Origin: Idiomarina sp.
GTDB taxonomy: Bacteria; Pseudomonadota; Gammaproteobacteria; Enterobacterales; Alteromonadaceae
Length of the DNA stretch: 64,000 bases
Reading direction: 5' to 3'
Assembly: GCA_020831965.1 (NCBI GenBank)
Contig: JAFIFP010000008.1
Location: 88,399-152,398 of the forward strand
Part shown: positions 8,877-17,294 of the stretch, piece by piece
Numbering within the stretch: the first letter of the stretch is position 1
How the letters are laid out: every line of letters starts with the position of its first letter
The notes under the pieces: generated by a model
What the model was told of the DNA's origin: nothing
The model's input: only the letters and a program-made list of their open reading frames with translations
Database searches by the model: none
Made by a program: the position numbers and the translations under genes

Positions 8877-9949
8877 AGATTAATTGGAGTACCTTAACGG
8901 GCCCGACCTTGCTCATTCACAAGGGCCGCGCACAACGCAATATTGCCACCATGCAAGCCAAAGCGCAGAGCGCTGGGGTAAGCTTACGGCCACATTTCAA
9001 AACCCATCAGTCGCCGATTATCGGCAAATGGTTTGGCCCAGCGGATAGCACCCCCATCGCGGTTTCTTCGCTCGCAATGGCGCAACAGTTTGCTGACGCG
9101 GGGTGGCAAGACATTCACCTAGCCATACCGATAAATCCGCGGGAACTGCCGGCGTTAAATAGCCTTGCGAGCCGCGTAACGCTCACCATCACTATTGAGC
9201 ATGAAGACGCCATTGAACTGCTCGAGCGCATGAACGCACCGTTTCGACTCATGATTGAAGTGGACACGGGTTACGGACGCACCGGCATATCTTGGCAACA
9301 ACATGCTCGCATTCGCCGCATGTTGGATGCAGCGCAAGCCCTGACTCAAGCCCAGCGATTAGGTCTGATGGTGCATAGTGGGCACAGCTATAAAAGTCAT
9401 GACGACGCCGGCATTCAAGCCGTTCACCACGAAAGTTCGAGTCGCCTAAAAGAGCTGCTCGATACCATGCAATGGCCCGGTGGGCTTTGGATCTCTGTCG
9501 GCGATACTCCGACTTGTAGCCGCATGGACCGGTTCCCCGGTGCTCATGAAATTCGCCCGGGCAACTATGTGTTTTATGACTTACAGCAACGCTTGATTGG
9601 CTCTTGCGATTGGCAAGACATTGCGGCTGCCGTCGCTTGCCCAGTGATTGCTCGCTATCCCGAGCGCGGCGAAGTGGTTGTGCATGGTGGTGCTGTTCAC
9701 TTTAGTAAGGATTTTGCGCTCGTGGGTGAGCGGCCGGTGTACGGTCAAGTCATGAATAAAACGGATCGCGGCTGGGGCGCACCACTGGGACAAGGTGAAC
9801 TCATTGGATTGTCTCAAGAGCACGGCAAAGTGGCGCTACCTGCGAATATGATTCGTGAACTGAAATTGGGCGATATGCTGGTGATTGTACCCGCGCATTC
9901 GTGCCTTACTATGGCTGCCCTGCGCGAGTTTATTGTGTTTGACGACTAA
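8873..9949 (+). CDS. D-threonine aldolase / D-serine dehydratase-like PLP enzyme
   Basis: A fold-type III (alanine-racemase-like) PLP enzyme. The N-terminal barrel carries the PLP lysine in RPHFKTHQS (about residue 50), and the C-terminal domain ends with the metal-binding HxC motif in PAHSCLTM, which defines the DSD1/D-threonine-aldolase group. The protein is 358 residues from ATG 8873, which overlaps the upstream dehydratase-like gene by 4 nt. Possible activities include D-threonine aldolase, D-serine dehydratase and 3-hydroxy-D-aspartate aldolase. The pairing with a threonine-dehydratase-family enzyme recalls the bhcB-bhcC pair of the beta-hydroxyaspartate pathway, but bhcA and bhcD are not next to it. 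Confidence 0.85.
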   Translation: MKINWSTLTGPTLLIHKGRAQRNIATMQAKAQSAGVSLRPHFKTHQSPIIGKWFGPADSTPIAVSSLAMAQQFADAGWQDIHLAIPINPRELPALNSLASRVTLTITIEHEDAIELLERMNAPFRLMIEVDTGYGRTGISWQQHARIRRMLDAAQALTQAQRLGLMVHSGHSYKSHDDAGIQAVHHESSSRLKELLDTMQWPGGLWISVGDTPTCSRMDRFPGAHEIRPGNYVFYDLQQRLIGSCDWQDIAAAVACPVIARYPERGEVVVHGGAVHFSKDFALVGERPVYGQVMNKTDRGWGAPLGQGELIGLSQEHGKVALPANMIRELKLGDMLVIVPAHSCLTMAALREFIVFDD

Positions 9950-9969
9950 CCCGCCTGAAAATTCGCTAA

Positions 9970-10389
9970 TTAAGTCGCGAAAATCTGGCTATCGTCGCCA
10001 AAAGCTTTGAACTCTAGTGCATTTCCAGAGAAGTCATAAAAGAACATCGTGGCTTGTTCACCCGGCTGCCCCGCAAAACGCACATAAGGCTCGATCACAA
10101 ACTCAATGTCAGCACGCTTCACCTTGTCCGCAAGAACTTGCCATGCGTCCATGGTTAACACCACGCCAAAGTGCGGCACCGGCACTTGATGACCGTCGAC
10201 GGCATTATGGGCCGGCGGTAACAGCCGATCGGGCGCCACATGCGTTACAAGTTGATGACCGTAGAAGTTCCAGTCGATCCAATGGTCTGACGCACGTCCT
10301 TGCTCGCAGCCAAGCACATCACCGTAAAAGCGACGTGCATTGGCCAGATTATCCACAGGAATTGCGAGATGAAATGGGCGAACGCTCAT
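9970..10389 (-). CDS. VOC-superfamily (glyoxalase/dioxygenase-fold) protein
   Basis: 139 residues with the vicinal-oxygen-chelate beta-alpha-beta-beta-beta layout: [23 protein letters not shown] at the N-terminus, a candidate metal-ligand histidine in VPHFGVVL, and [12 protein letters not shown] near the end. The metal ligands fit a glyoxalase/dioxygenase-like fold but the substrate is unknown. It is the last gene of the cbs-cgl run: its ATG overlaps the cgl stop by one base (TAATG). A role connected with sulfur-amino-acid by-products is only a guess from position. Confidence 0.82.
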   Translation of the reverse strand: MSVRPFHLAIPVDNLANARRFYGDVLGCEQGRASDHWIDWNFYGHQLVTHVAPDRLLPPAHNAVDGHQVPVPHFGVVLTMDAWQVLADKVKRADIEFVIEPYVRFAGQPGEQATMFFYDFSGNALEFKAFGDDSQIFAT

Positions 10390-11561
10390 TACATTTGCGC
10401 CAAAGCTTGATCAAGATCAGCGATTAGGTCGGCAACATCTTCGATACCCACGGAAATACGCACGAAATTGTCATGAATTCCTAACTTCTCACGGTTTTCC
10501 TTAGGAATAGACGCATGAGTCATAATCGCTGGATGCTCGATTAAGCTCTCAACCCCACCCAGGCTTTCTGCCAGTGCGAAAATCTCCACCGCCTCAAGGA
10601 ATTTGCGCGCGCTCTCTAAGTCGCCTTCGAGGAAGATTGAAATCATGCCGCCAAAACCGGACATTTGGCGCTTTGCCAATTCATGCTGCGGGTGGCTTGC
10701 AAGGCCAGGATGAATCACTTTGCGCACCCGTGGATGGGCTTCGAGCCATTGGGCGATTTCAAGCGCGGCTTCGTTGTGTTGACGCATGCGCAGAGCTAGC
10801 GTTTTCACACCACGCAAGGCTAAATAGCTATCAAAAGGACCCGCAATAGCGCCAACGGCATTCTGTAAGAAAGTCATTTTCTCGACCAGATCCGCACGCT
10901 CACCAACCACCGCAATACCACCCACCATATCGGAGTGACCGTTTAAGTACTTAGTCGCGGAATGCATCACAATGTCCGCACCGAGCTCGAGTGGACGCTG
11001 GTTATAAGGCGTCGCGAAGGTGTTATCCACCACTACAATCATGTCGTCCCGCTTGGCCCGCGCGATTTTCACAATGGCAGCGATATCCACCAACTTCATC
11101 ATGGGGTTGCTCGGTGTTTCAATCCACACCATGCGCGTTTCTGCTGTTAATGACGCTTCAAAGGCGCTGAGGTCTGCCAAATCGACATAGCTAAACTGCA
11201 ACCCCGCGGAACGCTCGCGCACTTTATCGAATAAGCGGAAGCTACCGCCGTAAAGATCGTCCATGGCAACCACGTGGTCACCTGAATCAAGAATTTCGAG
11301 AATAGTCGACGTGGCCGCCATGCCCGACGCAAAAGCGTAGCCGTGAGTGCCACCTTCCAGGTTCGCCACAGAGCGTTCCCACGCAAAACGCGTCGGGTTG
11401 TGTGAACGCGAATATTCAAAGCCCGCATGTACACCAGGACTTTTCTGAATATAGGTCGAGCTTGTCACGATTGGCGGCATTACCGCGCCAGTAACAGGTT
11501 CAGGTTCCTGACCGCCGTGAATAGTACGCGTTGCAAAGCCTAAGCGAGAAGTATCGCGCAT
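10389..11561 (-). CDS. Cystathionine gamma-lyase/synthase-type PLP enzyme
   Basis: Cys/Met-metabolism PLP enzyme (fold type I) with the PLP lysine in [16 protein letters not shown] (about 205), the YSRSHNPTR segment, FASGMAA, and [13 protein letters not shown] near the C-terminus. Sequence alone does not separate gamma-synthase from gamma-lyase. Because a cystathionine beta-synthase lies 28 nt upstream, the most likely job is cystathionine to cysteine, 2-oxobutyrate and ammonia (reverse trans-sulfuration). Of two in-frame ATGs (11567, 11561) the second has the better spacing to AAGAAGG. Confidence 0.9.
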   Translation of the reverse strand: MRDTSRLGFATRTIHGGQEPEPVTGAVMPPIVTSSTYIQKSPGVHAGFEYSRSHNPTRFAWERSVANLEGGTHGYAFASGMAATSTILEILDSGDHVVAMDDLYGGSFRLFDKVRERSAGLQFSYVDLADLSAFEASLTAETRMVWIETPSNPMMKLVDIAAIVKIARAKRDDMIVVVDNTFATPYNQRPLELGADIVMHSATKYLNGHSDMVGGIAVVGERADLVEKMTFLQNAVGAIAGPFDSYLALRGVKTLALRMRQHNEAALEIAQWLEAHPRVRKVIHPGLASHPQHELAKRQMSGFGGMISIFLEGDLESARKFLEAVEIFALAESLGGVESLIEHPAIMTHASIPKENREKLGIHDNFVRISVGIEDVADLIADLDQALAQM

Positions 11562-11589
11562 GATCATTTACCTTCTTAATCTGAGTTCT

Positions 11590-12555
11590 TTAGTCTAAGT
11601 TCTGAGCGGCAAGCCACTCGTCATTGAATAGTTTGGACAAGTACCGACAGCCGGTGTCACAGGCCAGCGTTACCACGCGTTTCGGCGTGGTTTGCTCTCG
11701 GCAGTAGCGCAGCGCCGCAGCGATCAATGTGCCGCTCGACGAACCGACCATAATGCCCTCTTTGAGCAACACTTCGCGCGCTACTGCAAAGCTCTCTTTA
11801 TCGGAAATGGAGTAGGCTTGACCTGCCAATGCGATCTCACAGATCACCGGAATAAAGTCTTCGCCAATCCCTTCGACACGCCAGCTTCCCGCTTCAACTT
11901 CTTTGCCTTCATTAATCAGTGGCGCCAAAATAGACCCATCAGGATCGGCCAGCACCAAATCGATATCTGACTTCTGCTCACGTAAATAACGACCCACGCC
12001 GGTGAGCGTTCCACCTGAGCCAACACCACAAACGAAAGCGTCGAGCTTCGCGTCCATCTGTTGCCAAATTTCAGGGCCAGTGGTTTCGTAATGAGCCTGC
12101 ACATTCGCTGGGTTCTCAAACTGATTGATGTAGAACGCGCCACGCTCAGAGGCCAAACGTAAAGCAAGATCTTGGTAGTACTCAGGATGCCCTTTTTGTA
12201 CGTCTGACCGGGTCTCGATCACTTCGGCACCCAGCGCACGCAAGTTATAAAGTTTTTCACGTGACATTTTGTCTGGCAGCACAATAATCAGCTTGTAGCC
12301 TTTTTGCGCGGCAACCAATGCAAGACCCAAACCCGTGTTGCCTGCAGTGGCTTCAATTAACGTGTCGCCTGGCTTGATTTTGCCGTAACGCTCCGCCGCT
12401 GCGATCATCGACACTGCAATACGGTCTTTAATGGATGCGCCTGGATTCTGAATTTCCAGCTTGAGATACAGTTCACACGGACCTGTATCCATATTATTTA
12501 CCCGTAGCATGGGGGTATTGCCGATCATTTCCAGCGCATTTTGAAATACGTTCAT
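11590..12555 (-). CDS. Cystathionine beta-synthase (catalytic core only)
   Basis: Fold-type II PLP enzyme of the cysteine-synthase/CBS group, 321 residues. Motifs: PLP lysine in GASIKDRIA (about 45), EATAGNTGLGLA, CGVGSGGTLTGVGRYL, and EGIGEDFIP, which is more typical of CBS than of O-acetylserine sulfhydrylases. The C-terminal tandem CBS regulatory domains of animal enzymes are absent. Expected reaction: serine plus homocysteine to cystathionine. ATG 12555 is chosen because AAGG lies 7 nt before it; the longer reading (12618) lacks this. First gene of a three-gene operon with the gamma-lyase and VOC genes. Confidence 0.88.
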   Translation of the reverse strand: MNVFQNALEMIGNTPMLRVNNMDTGPCELYLKLEIQNPGASIKDRIAVSMIAAAERYGKIKPGDTLIEATAGNTGLGLALVAAQKGYKLIIVLPDKMSREKLYNLRALGAEVIETRSDVQKGHPEYYQDLALRLASERGAFYINQFENPANVQAHYETTGPEIWQQMDAKLDAFVCGVGSGGTLTGVGRYLREQKSDIDLVLADPDGSILAPLINEGKEVEAGSWRVEGIGEDFIPVICEIALAGQAYSISDKESFAVAREVLLKEGIMVGSSSGTLIAAALRYCREQTTPKRVVTLACDTGCRYLSKLFNDEWLAAQNLD

Positions 12556-12753
12556 GAAGTTACCTTCTTCGCTAAAGGCACAATCGCTGCGACCAAATCG
12601 CAGGAGTGCCACGGTCATTTTGCCGCCTATGATACTAGAGCGGGCACTGCCAATCCATGCCAGTAAGCTCTAAGATAGATCCATCGACTTTTGTCGCGGC
12701 TCATTTCTGGTTAGAATGGTTGTTTACTATGAAGTCGCAACTGAGGATCACGC

Positions 12754-13365
12754 ATGAAACGTATCGCATTACTTGGAATGGGCGCGCTATCCGTTGCCGT
12801 ATTGGCAGCTTGTACCCCTGCCGATGAAGATCCCCGAGATGCCTTTTTTAACGCCCTCGCCGCACATTGTGGAAATTCTTATGAAGGAGCAGTGAGCATT
12901 GGCGATCCAGCGCTAGACGACGAGTGGATTAACAGCCGTATCGTGATTGAAGTGAAAGAGTGCCATGAGAATCGTATTCGTGTGCCACTGCACGTAGGCG
13001 ACGATCACTCGCGGACTTGGGTCTTCATTCGCACCGCTACTGGCCTAACTCTGAAGCATGACCACAGGTTAGAAGATGGCAGCCATGACCCTGTTACTTG
13101 GTATGGCGGGTCGACTTTCAATCCGGGTACTGCGGTGTCCCAATCCTTCCCAGCCGACGATTTCAGCCGTATTTTGTTCGCTGAGCATGGTTTAACTGCG
13201 TCTATCGACAACACCTGGATTGTGAAATTCCCAGACAGCAACACGCTGCGCTACCGCCTTGTCCGTGACGACCGCGAATTCCAAGTGGACGTGGATCTGA
13301 GCACACCAGTGGAAACACCACCAGCGCCTTGGGGCTGGGAAGACGACTATCAATATCAATTCTAA
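12754..13365 (+). CDS. Hypothetical lipoprotein
   Basis: 203 residues with a type II signal peptide: KR basic start, hydrophobic stretch, and lipobox LAAC with the lipidated Cys at residue 20. The residue after the Cys is Thr, not Asp, so outer-membrane localisation is expected under the +2 rule. The rest is rich in Trp and Asp, with paired cysteines (C38 and C69), and looks like a small beta-rich domain. I do not recognise the family. It is monocistronic, followed within about 30 nt by a Rho-independent terminator. Confidence 0.8.
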   Translation: MKRIALLGMGALSVAVLAACTPADEDPRDAFFNALAAHCGNSYEGAVSIGDPALDDEWINSRIVIEVKECHENRIRVPLHVGDDHSRTWVFIRTATGLTLKHDHRLEDGSHDPVTWYGGSTFNPGTAVSQSFPADDFSRILFAEHGLTASIDNTWIVKFPDSNTLRYRLVRDDREFQVDVDLSTPVETPPAPWGWEDDYQYQF

Positions 13366-13393
13366 TTGACGGCGTGTGTTTCTTGATATGAAG

Positions 13394-13419
13394 AAGGGCG
13401 AATGATTTCGCCCTTTTTT
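13394..13419 (+). terminator. Rho-independent terminator after the lipoprotein gene
   Basis: GGGCGAA-TGAT-TTCGCCC, a 7-bp perfect stem extended by A-T pairs, followed by six Ts (13414-13419). Lies 29 nt after the stop at 13365. The minus-strand gene ending at 13444 may also use the hairpin, though its T-run on that strand is poor. Confidence 0.85.
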
Positions 13420-13443
13420 GTACGCCAATGTAGCTATACTGCC

Positions 13444-14055
13444 TTACATTTCTGGACGTGGTGACTCGCCGCGCAGGCACTGGCGATGCAGGCTGTCGAG
13501 GTCGAGTGTAACTTCGTGCAAGGTGCGGCCTTCGTTCGTGTATTCCACGAGTAACATGTCATTCTCTGGCGTCAGGCGCACGTCGTCGCCTCCCATAAAA
13601 CGGTCCACTTGAATCACACGCTGATATAGTGCCGAACGGTCACAGCTCATCACCACCAGTAACCATGGTGCTTCCGCATAACCAGACTCGGTTTTAATGG
13701 CCCGCACCTCAAAGCGGTCGCCTTCGTAGGTGGCGACTTCCGTTTGCTGCCCCAAGCTGTACATATACAGACTGAAACCAACAAACAAAGTGACGAGCGC
13801 GACCCAAATCCACAAACCAATGCGCAAAATGGGCCATTGATCCCAGTCTTTTGCACCGCGCCAGAAGCAGAAAAAACCAACGGCAGCAGACACTAAAAAC
13901 ATGATCGCAATCATGCTCTCAAATTGCATTTGCTGTTCGGTCCAGCGCCAGAAAAACAATTTGTCGCTTGGGGTCAATACCGCGTCAAACCAAATCGGTA
14001 CTGTTAATGTCAGTGCGGCCAATCCCAACCAAACTAAGCGTTGCTGTATAGGCAT
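13444..14055 (-). CDS. Hypothetical inner-membrane protein
   Basis: 203 residues with three membrane helices (about 8-26, 46-66 and 78-98), followed by a soluble C-terminal domain of about 100 residues that contains paired cysteines (in MSCDRS and HRQCLRG). I do not recognise the family. The C-terminal half, with several beta-like segments, would lie on one side of the membrane. Upstream is the comM gene in the same orientation (70-nt gap). Confidence 0.72.
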   Translation of the reverse strand: MPIQQRLVWLGLAALTLTVPIWFDAVLTPSDKLFFWRWTEQQMQFESMIAIMFLVSAAVGFFCFWRGAKDWDQWPILRIGLWIWVALVTLFVGFSLYMYSLGQQTEVATYEGDRFEVRAIKTESGYAEAPWLLVVMSCDRSALYQRVIQVDRFMGGDDVRLTPENDMLLVEYTNEGRTLHEVTLDLDSLHRQCLRGESPRPEM

Positions 14056-14125
14056 GAAACAGGTTCCTTTCGCTTCTCGAAAAATAAGCTAAAGGCTAAC
14101 ATAGATAAGCCCTGTGGGCGAACGC

Positions 14126-15661
14126 CTAAAGCTCTCGCAGCCGATTCAGAAGGGTATCCAATGCCCGGTAACTCATGGCCTCTCCCAAGTGTGGCCGTTC
14201 TATACGTTCGGCGCATTCGAGGTCCGCTATGGTTCGCGCGACTCGAAGCGTTCGATGATAGGCTCGATGAGAAAGCTGCAACTTCTCCATCGCCGTCACG
14301 AGAAAGTCATGGTCTTCCTCTTTAAGCGTGCAAAGCTCGCCTAATGCCGTAACTGGAATATCGCGATTTAAACAACCTTGGCGAGCCCACTGCAGATCTC
14401 GTATGGTCGCAACGCGTTCCGCTAAGGCGTCGGTGCGATCTTCAGGATTTACTTTACGCAAGTTGACTCGCCTCAACGCGTCCGGTTGCCGTGGCACTTC
14501 CACCTGTAAATCAATGCGGTCAAGGAACGGGCCAGACAATCTTCCTAAGTAATTGAGGATTTGATCGGGCGTTGAACGGGCGGAACTCAAGTCACCATCG
14601 AACTGCCCACAGGGCGACGGATTGAGCGCACAAACCAACTGAAATCGCGCGGGGTACATGGCGGTTTGACGCGCTCGACTAATCTGCACGTGTCCTGATT
14701 CCAAAGGCTCGCGAAGTGAGTCGAGTACGGATCTTGGCATTTCCGTCAGTTCGTCAAGAAATAGGATTCCCCGATGCGCGAGAGTAATCTCTCCGGGACG
14801 GGGGATTGAAGAACCGCCTCCCACCAAAGCCGCCGCCGAGCAGCTATGATGCGGAGCCCGGAACGGACGTTGCCGCCACTGGGCTAAATCGAAGCGTTGG
14901 CCGGAGAGCGAGTGTATGGCTGCCACTTCTAGCGCTTCATCTTGGCAAAGCGGTGGCATTAAACCGGCAAGACGACGCGCCAGCATGGTTTTACCTGTGC
15001 CTGGCGGCCCTACAAACAAGACATGGTGACCGGCGGCGGCAGCAATCAGTAGCGCGCGTTTCGCCAATGATTGACCCTGTACTTCCGCAATATCCCCATG
15101 ATACTGCGTATGAATAGCCAATTCCGCGGGTTCCACAAAGCCTTGGACTTCTTGATGCTCTAGATGCGCCACTGCCGCTTTTAGGTCAGTCACCGGTATT
15201 GCGCAGCGTTCTCGTAACAGCGACGCTTCTGCACTATTGTCAGGTGGGATCATGGCGAACCGGCCCGCGTTTTGTGCTGCCATCAGTGAAGGCAACGCGC
15301 CAGCAATGGGGCGTATGCGGCCATCAAGCGCCAGCTCGCCATAGCACTCGAAGGTATCGAGTAACTTTGTCGACAGCTGTCCTTGGGCCGCCAACAAGCC
15401 AAGCGCAATAGCCAAATCAAAGCGTGCACCCTGTTTGGGTAACTCCGCTGGCGACAAATTTACGGTAATACGCGCCACTGGGAACTCTAAACCAGAGTTA
15501 ATGAGCGCCGTGCGTACTCGGTCTTTCGCTTCCCGCACTGTGGTTTCGGGCATACCAATGATCTGAAAGGCTGGCATCCCTTTCGCAAGGTTCACTTCCA
15601 CTTTGACTTCCGGCGCTTCAATACCCACCTGCGCGCGCGTAAACACCACCGCAAACCCCAT
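14126..15661 (-). CDS. comM: ComM/YifB-family AAA ATPase (Mg-chelatase-like)
   Basis: 511 residues with the ComM layout: N-terminal Lon-protease-like domain (about 1-175; MPAFQIIGMPETTVREAKDRV), AAA+ core with Walker A GPPGTGKT (about 218-225) and Walker B GILFLDEL, and a C-terminal Mg-chelatase-type domain (LRVARTIADL). In naturally transformable bacteria ComM is a hexameric helicase that promotes branch migration during integration of foreign DNA; homologues are also widespread in bacteria not known to be competent. The start MGFAVVFTRAQVG is the conserved N-terminus of the family. No competence genes are nearby. Confidence 0.94.
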   Translation of the reverse strand: MGFAVVFTRAQVGIEAPEVKVEVNLAKGMPAFQIIGMPETTVREAKDRVRTALINSGLEFPVARITVNLSPAELPKQGARFDLAIALGLLAAQGQLSTKLLDTFECYGELALDGRIRPIAGALPSLMAAQNAGRFAMIPPDNSAEASLLRERCAIPVTDLKAAVAHLEHQEVQGFVEPAELAIHTQYHGDIAEVQGQSLAKRALLIAAAAGHHVLFVGPPGTGKTMLARRLAGLMPPLCQDEALEVAAIHSLSGQRFDLAQWRQRPFRAPHHSCSAAALVGGGSSIPRPGEITLAHRGILFLDELTEMPRSVLDSLREPLESGHVQISRARQTAMYPARFQLVCALNPSPCGQFDGDLSSARSTPDQILNYLGRLSGPFLDRIDLQVEVPRQPDALRRVNLRKVNPEDRTDALAERVATIRDLQWARQGCLNRDIPVTALGELCTLKEEDHDFLVTAMEKLQLSHRAYHRTLRVARTIADLECAERIERPHLGEAMSYRALDTLLNRLREL

Positions 15662-15782
15662 TCACTCACCCTTGTTGTGCCACCATGCACAAAACCTAGC
15701 GCAAGAAAATGCGGGTGCGAGCAAATACCGATGAATTCAGCAATTGACCTGTGGGTTCAGAAATTTTCTACTCATCCCGAAT

Positions 15783-15827
15783 TGCGTGAGGTACCGCACA
15801 TACCTTGATACGGAGGTTCTTTATACT
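15783..15827 (+). promoter_or_regulatory. Shared Crp/Fnr-type box plus -10, upstream of the 39-aa gene
   Basis: Box at 15783-15802: TGCGTGAG-GTAC-CGCACATA, imperfect palindrome with a perfect right half. A TATACT (15822-15827) begins 29.5 bp from the box centre, which puts the box at about -41.5 of the predicted start site. The same arrangement recurs before the other five genes of the 15.8-20 kb block. Confidence 0.62.
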
Positions 15828-15882
15828 CCTAGCAAGCGTCACAATTAAGTGGCGCTTACCAAAAACCCTAGGAGATAACGTT

Positions 15883-16002
15883 ATGGATACTCAAAAAAAT
15901 CAAGGTGCTAACGCGCCAAGCAAGCCAGGTCAGCAACAACAGACTAAACCTGGTCAATCAGACCAGAAGAAGCCTATGCAGGTTCCTGGTAAAAAAGCGT
16001 AA
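15883..16002 (+). CDS. Small hydrophilic protein (39 aa)
   Basis: A 39-residue, Gln/Pro/Lys-rich, probably disordered protein (MDTQKNQGANAPSKPG..., ending PGKKA). It starts at ATG 15883 behind AGGAG with 8-nt spacing and is followed at once by a strong terminator, so it is a complete monocistronic unit. A longer reading from 15805 would run through the promoter. No family recognised; the composition resembles small stress-induced proteins. Its promoter carries the box shared with neighbouring PRC-barrel and Crp/Fnr genes. Confidence 0.75.
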   Translation: MDTQKNQGANAPSKPGQQQQTKPGQSDQKKPMQVPGKKA

Positions 16003-16018
16003 TTCATCACGCGGAATC

Positions 16019-16050
16019 GAACTCAGCAGCTCTTGCTGAGTTCTTTTTTT
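16019..16050 (+). terminator. Rho-independent terminator after the 39-aa gene
   Basis: AACTCAGCA-GCTCT-TGCTGAGTT, a 9-bp perfect stem, followed by a run of T (CTTTTTTTT). Begins 17 nt after the stop of the small gene. Confidence 0.88.
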
Positions 16051-16123
16051 TGCGCATTCCGCCGCTAACAACCTGCTTAGTTCTCACACGCTAACTCTTC
16101 TTTCTTTATTCCAGCTTCAATCC

Positions 16124-16157
16124 AAAAAAAACGGTAGAGGCTTGCACCCCTACCGCA
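16124..16157 (-). terminator. Rho-independent terminator after the double PRC-barrel gene
   Basis: Read on the minus strand: CGGTAGGGG-TGCAAG-CCTCTACCG (one G-T pair) followed by TTTTTTTT (16124-16131). Lies about 35 nt after the stop at 16190. Confidence 0.82.
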
Positions 16158-16189
16158 AAAATCATCATGCAACTAGTGCATGTGAGCGC

Positions 16190-17035
16190 TTACTTACTAC
16201 CACCAAACTTCGGTGCAGCACGGAGCGCGTCCCGGGTTACATCAGCACGTATCTCTTGGTTATCAGCGGTGCCTGTGCGAGTCACATTGCCCCAACCGAT
16301 AGCAACATCCTTTTGCCCCATCCCCAAGAATCCGCCAACACCGACCATAATCGCCACGACTTGACCATTTGCGTCGATGAGGAGATCGTCTACCGACCCA
16401 ACATTTTCGTTATCACGGCTATTCACTTTCGCGCCGATCAAACTATTCGTGTGATAACCATGCGCCGGAACTCCAGCAATATGGCCACGGTGAGTATTGC
16501 GAGACTGGTCCGGTGTGCTCCGTGGATTGCCTGCAGTACTCGCTTGTGTGCGTTTGGAAAACTCGGGCGCTGAATTCAGGTCGGCGCGGGATACATCAAC
16601 ACGCAGCTCTGGCTTATCAGCGGTTCCTGAGCGTGTCAGGTTGCCCCAGCCAATAGCAACATCTTTTTGGCCAACACCTAAGAAGCCACCCACGCTGACA
16701 ATAATGGCCACAACTTTGCCATGCTCATCAAGAATCAGGTCATCTACTGAGCCGATATCTTCATTGCTGCGGGTACGTACTTTAGTACCAATGAGCTTGC
16801 TCGCATGGGTACCATTCAATGGTACTGCGTCAACATAGCCCCGGTGTTGCTCGCGAGACTGCGCACGTTGATCACGAGTGGCTGCGTTTTTGGTCGCGGC
16901 CTGGCCAAGTTGATAGCCCACTTCTGAAGAACTTGCAGACTGGTCTACCGAGTATTGCGCTAATACTGAGCCTGCACCGAATGTAAGCACTGGAGTAACC
17001 AGAGCGTAAAAAGCTAATGAATGTAACTTTTTCAT
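16190..17035 (-). CDS. Exported protein with two tandem PRC-barrel domains
   Basis: 281 residues. Signal peptide (about 1-26, ending VLA-Q), a linker, then two PRC-barrel repeats at about 80-155 and 197-275. Each repeat contains a LIG(T/A)KV segment, a GSVDDL(I/L) segment, a KVVAI/QVVAI strand, VGGFLG(V/M)GQKDVAIGWGN and a (D)VTRD/DVSRA ending. The two copies are about 70 percent alike, also at DNA level, so this is a recent internal duplication. PRC-barrels are small ligand- or RNA-binding beta domains; in exported form their role is unknown. ATG 17035 has AAGGAG 6 nt before it. It shares the upstream box of this locus. Confidence 0.85.
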   Translation of the reverse strand: MKKLHSLAFYALVTPVLTFGAGSVLAQYSVDQSASSSEVGYQLGQAATKNAATRDQRAQSREQHRGYVDAVPLNGTHASKLIGTKVRTRSNEDIGSVDDLILDEHGKVVAIIVSVGGFLGVGQKDVAIGWGNLTRSGTADKPELRVDVSRADLNSAPEFSKRTQASTAGNPRSTPDQSRNTHRGHIAGVPAHGYHTNSLIGAKVNSRDNENVGSVDDLLIDANGQVVAIMVGVGGFLGMGQKDVAIGWGNVTRTGTADNQEIRADVTRDALRAAPKFGGSK

Positions 17036-17172
17036 GTGAATCTCCTTTGCGTCGGCTTCCTATCAGGCACTGGATCGCCGACATAACTGCTTCATCACAG
17101 CTTTCCTCCCGCAGTAAAATTACCGAGAAGGGTCTGAATTACCACAAGTTCCGGAATTCAGGATGAAGTTTC

Positions 17173-17217
17173 AAATTACACTCAGATTAGGGTAGGGTCG
17201 CTTCGCTAGCGCACCTA
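17173..17217 (-). promoter_or_regulatory. Shared box (weaker copy), upstream of the double PRC-barrel gene
   Basis: Read on the minus strand the box is TAGGTGCG-CTAG-CGAAGCGA (17217-17198); the distal half matches 7 of 8 positions of TATGTGCG. The -10 candidate at the spacing used elsewhere is TAATTT (17178-17173), a poor match. Least convincing of the six copies; the untranslated leader would be about 130 nt. Confidence 0.4.
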
Positions 17218-17294
17218 GCTAATGCCCCCAAGTGACAAGAAAGTGTAAAGCGCAAACGAGTGAATAAGGCTGCGATTTAGGATGAAACAAGACT

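Noticed and set aside
15805..15882. N-terminal extension of the 39-aa protein to 65 aa
   Set aside because: It would read through the -10 and the predicted start of transcription; ATG 15883 has an AGGAG.
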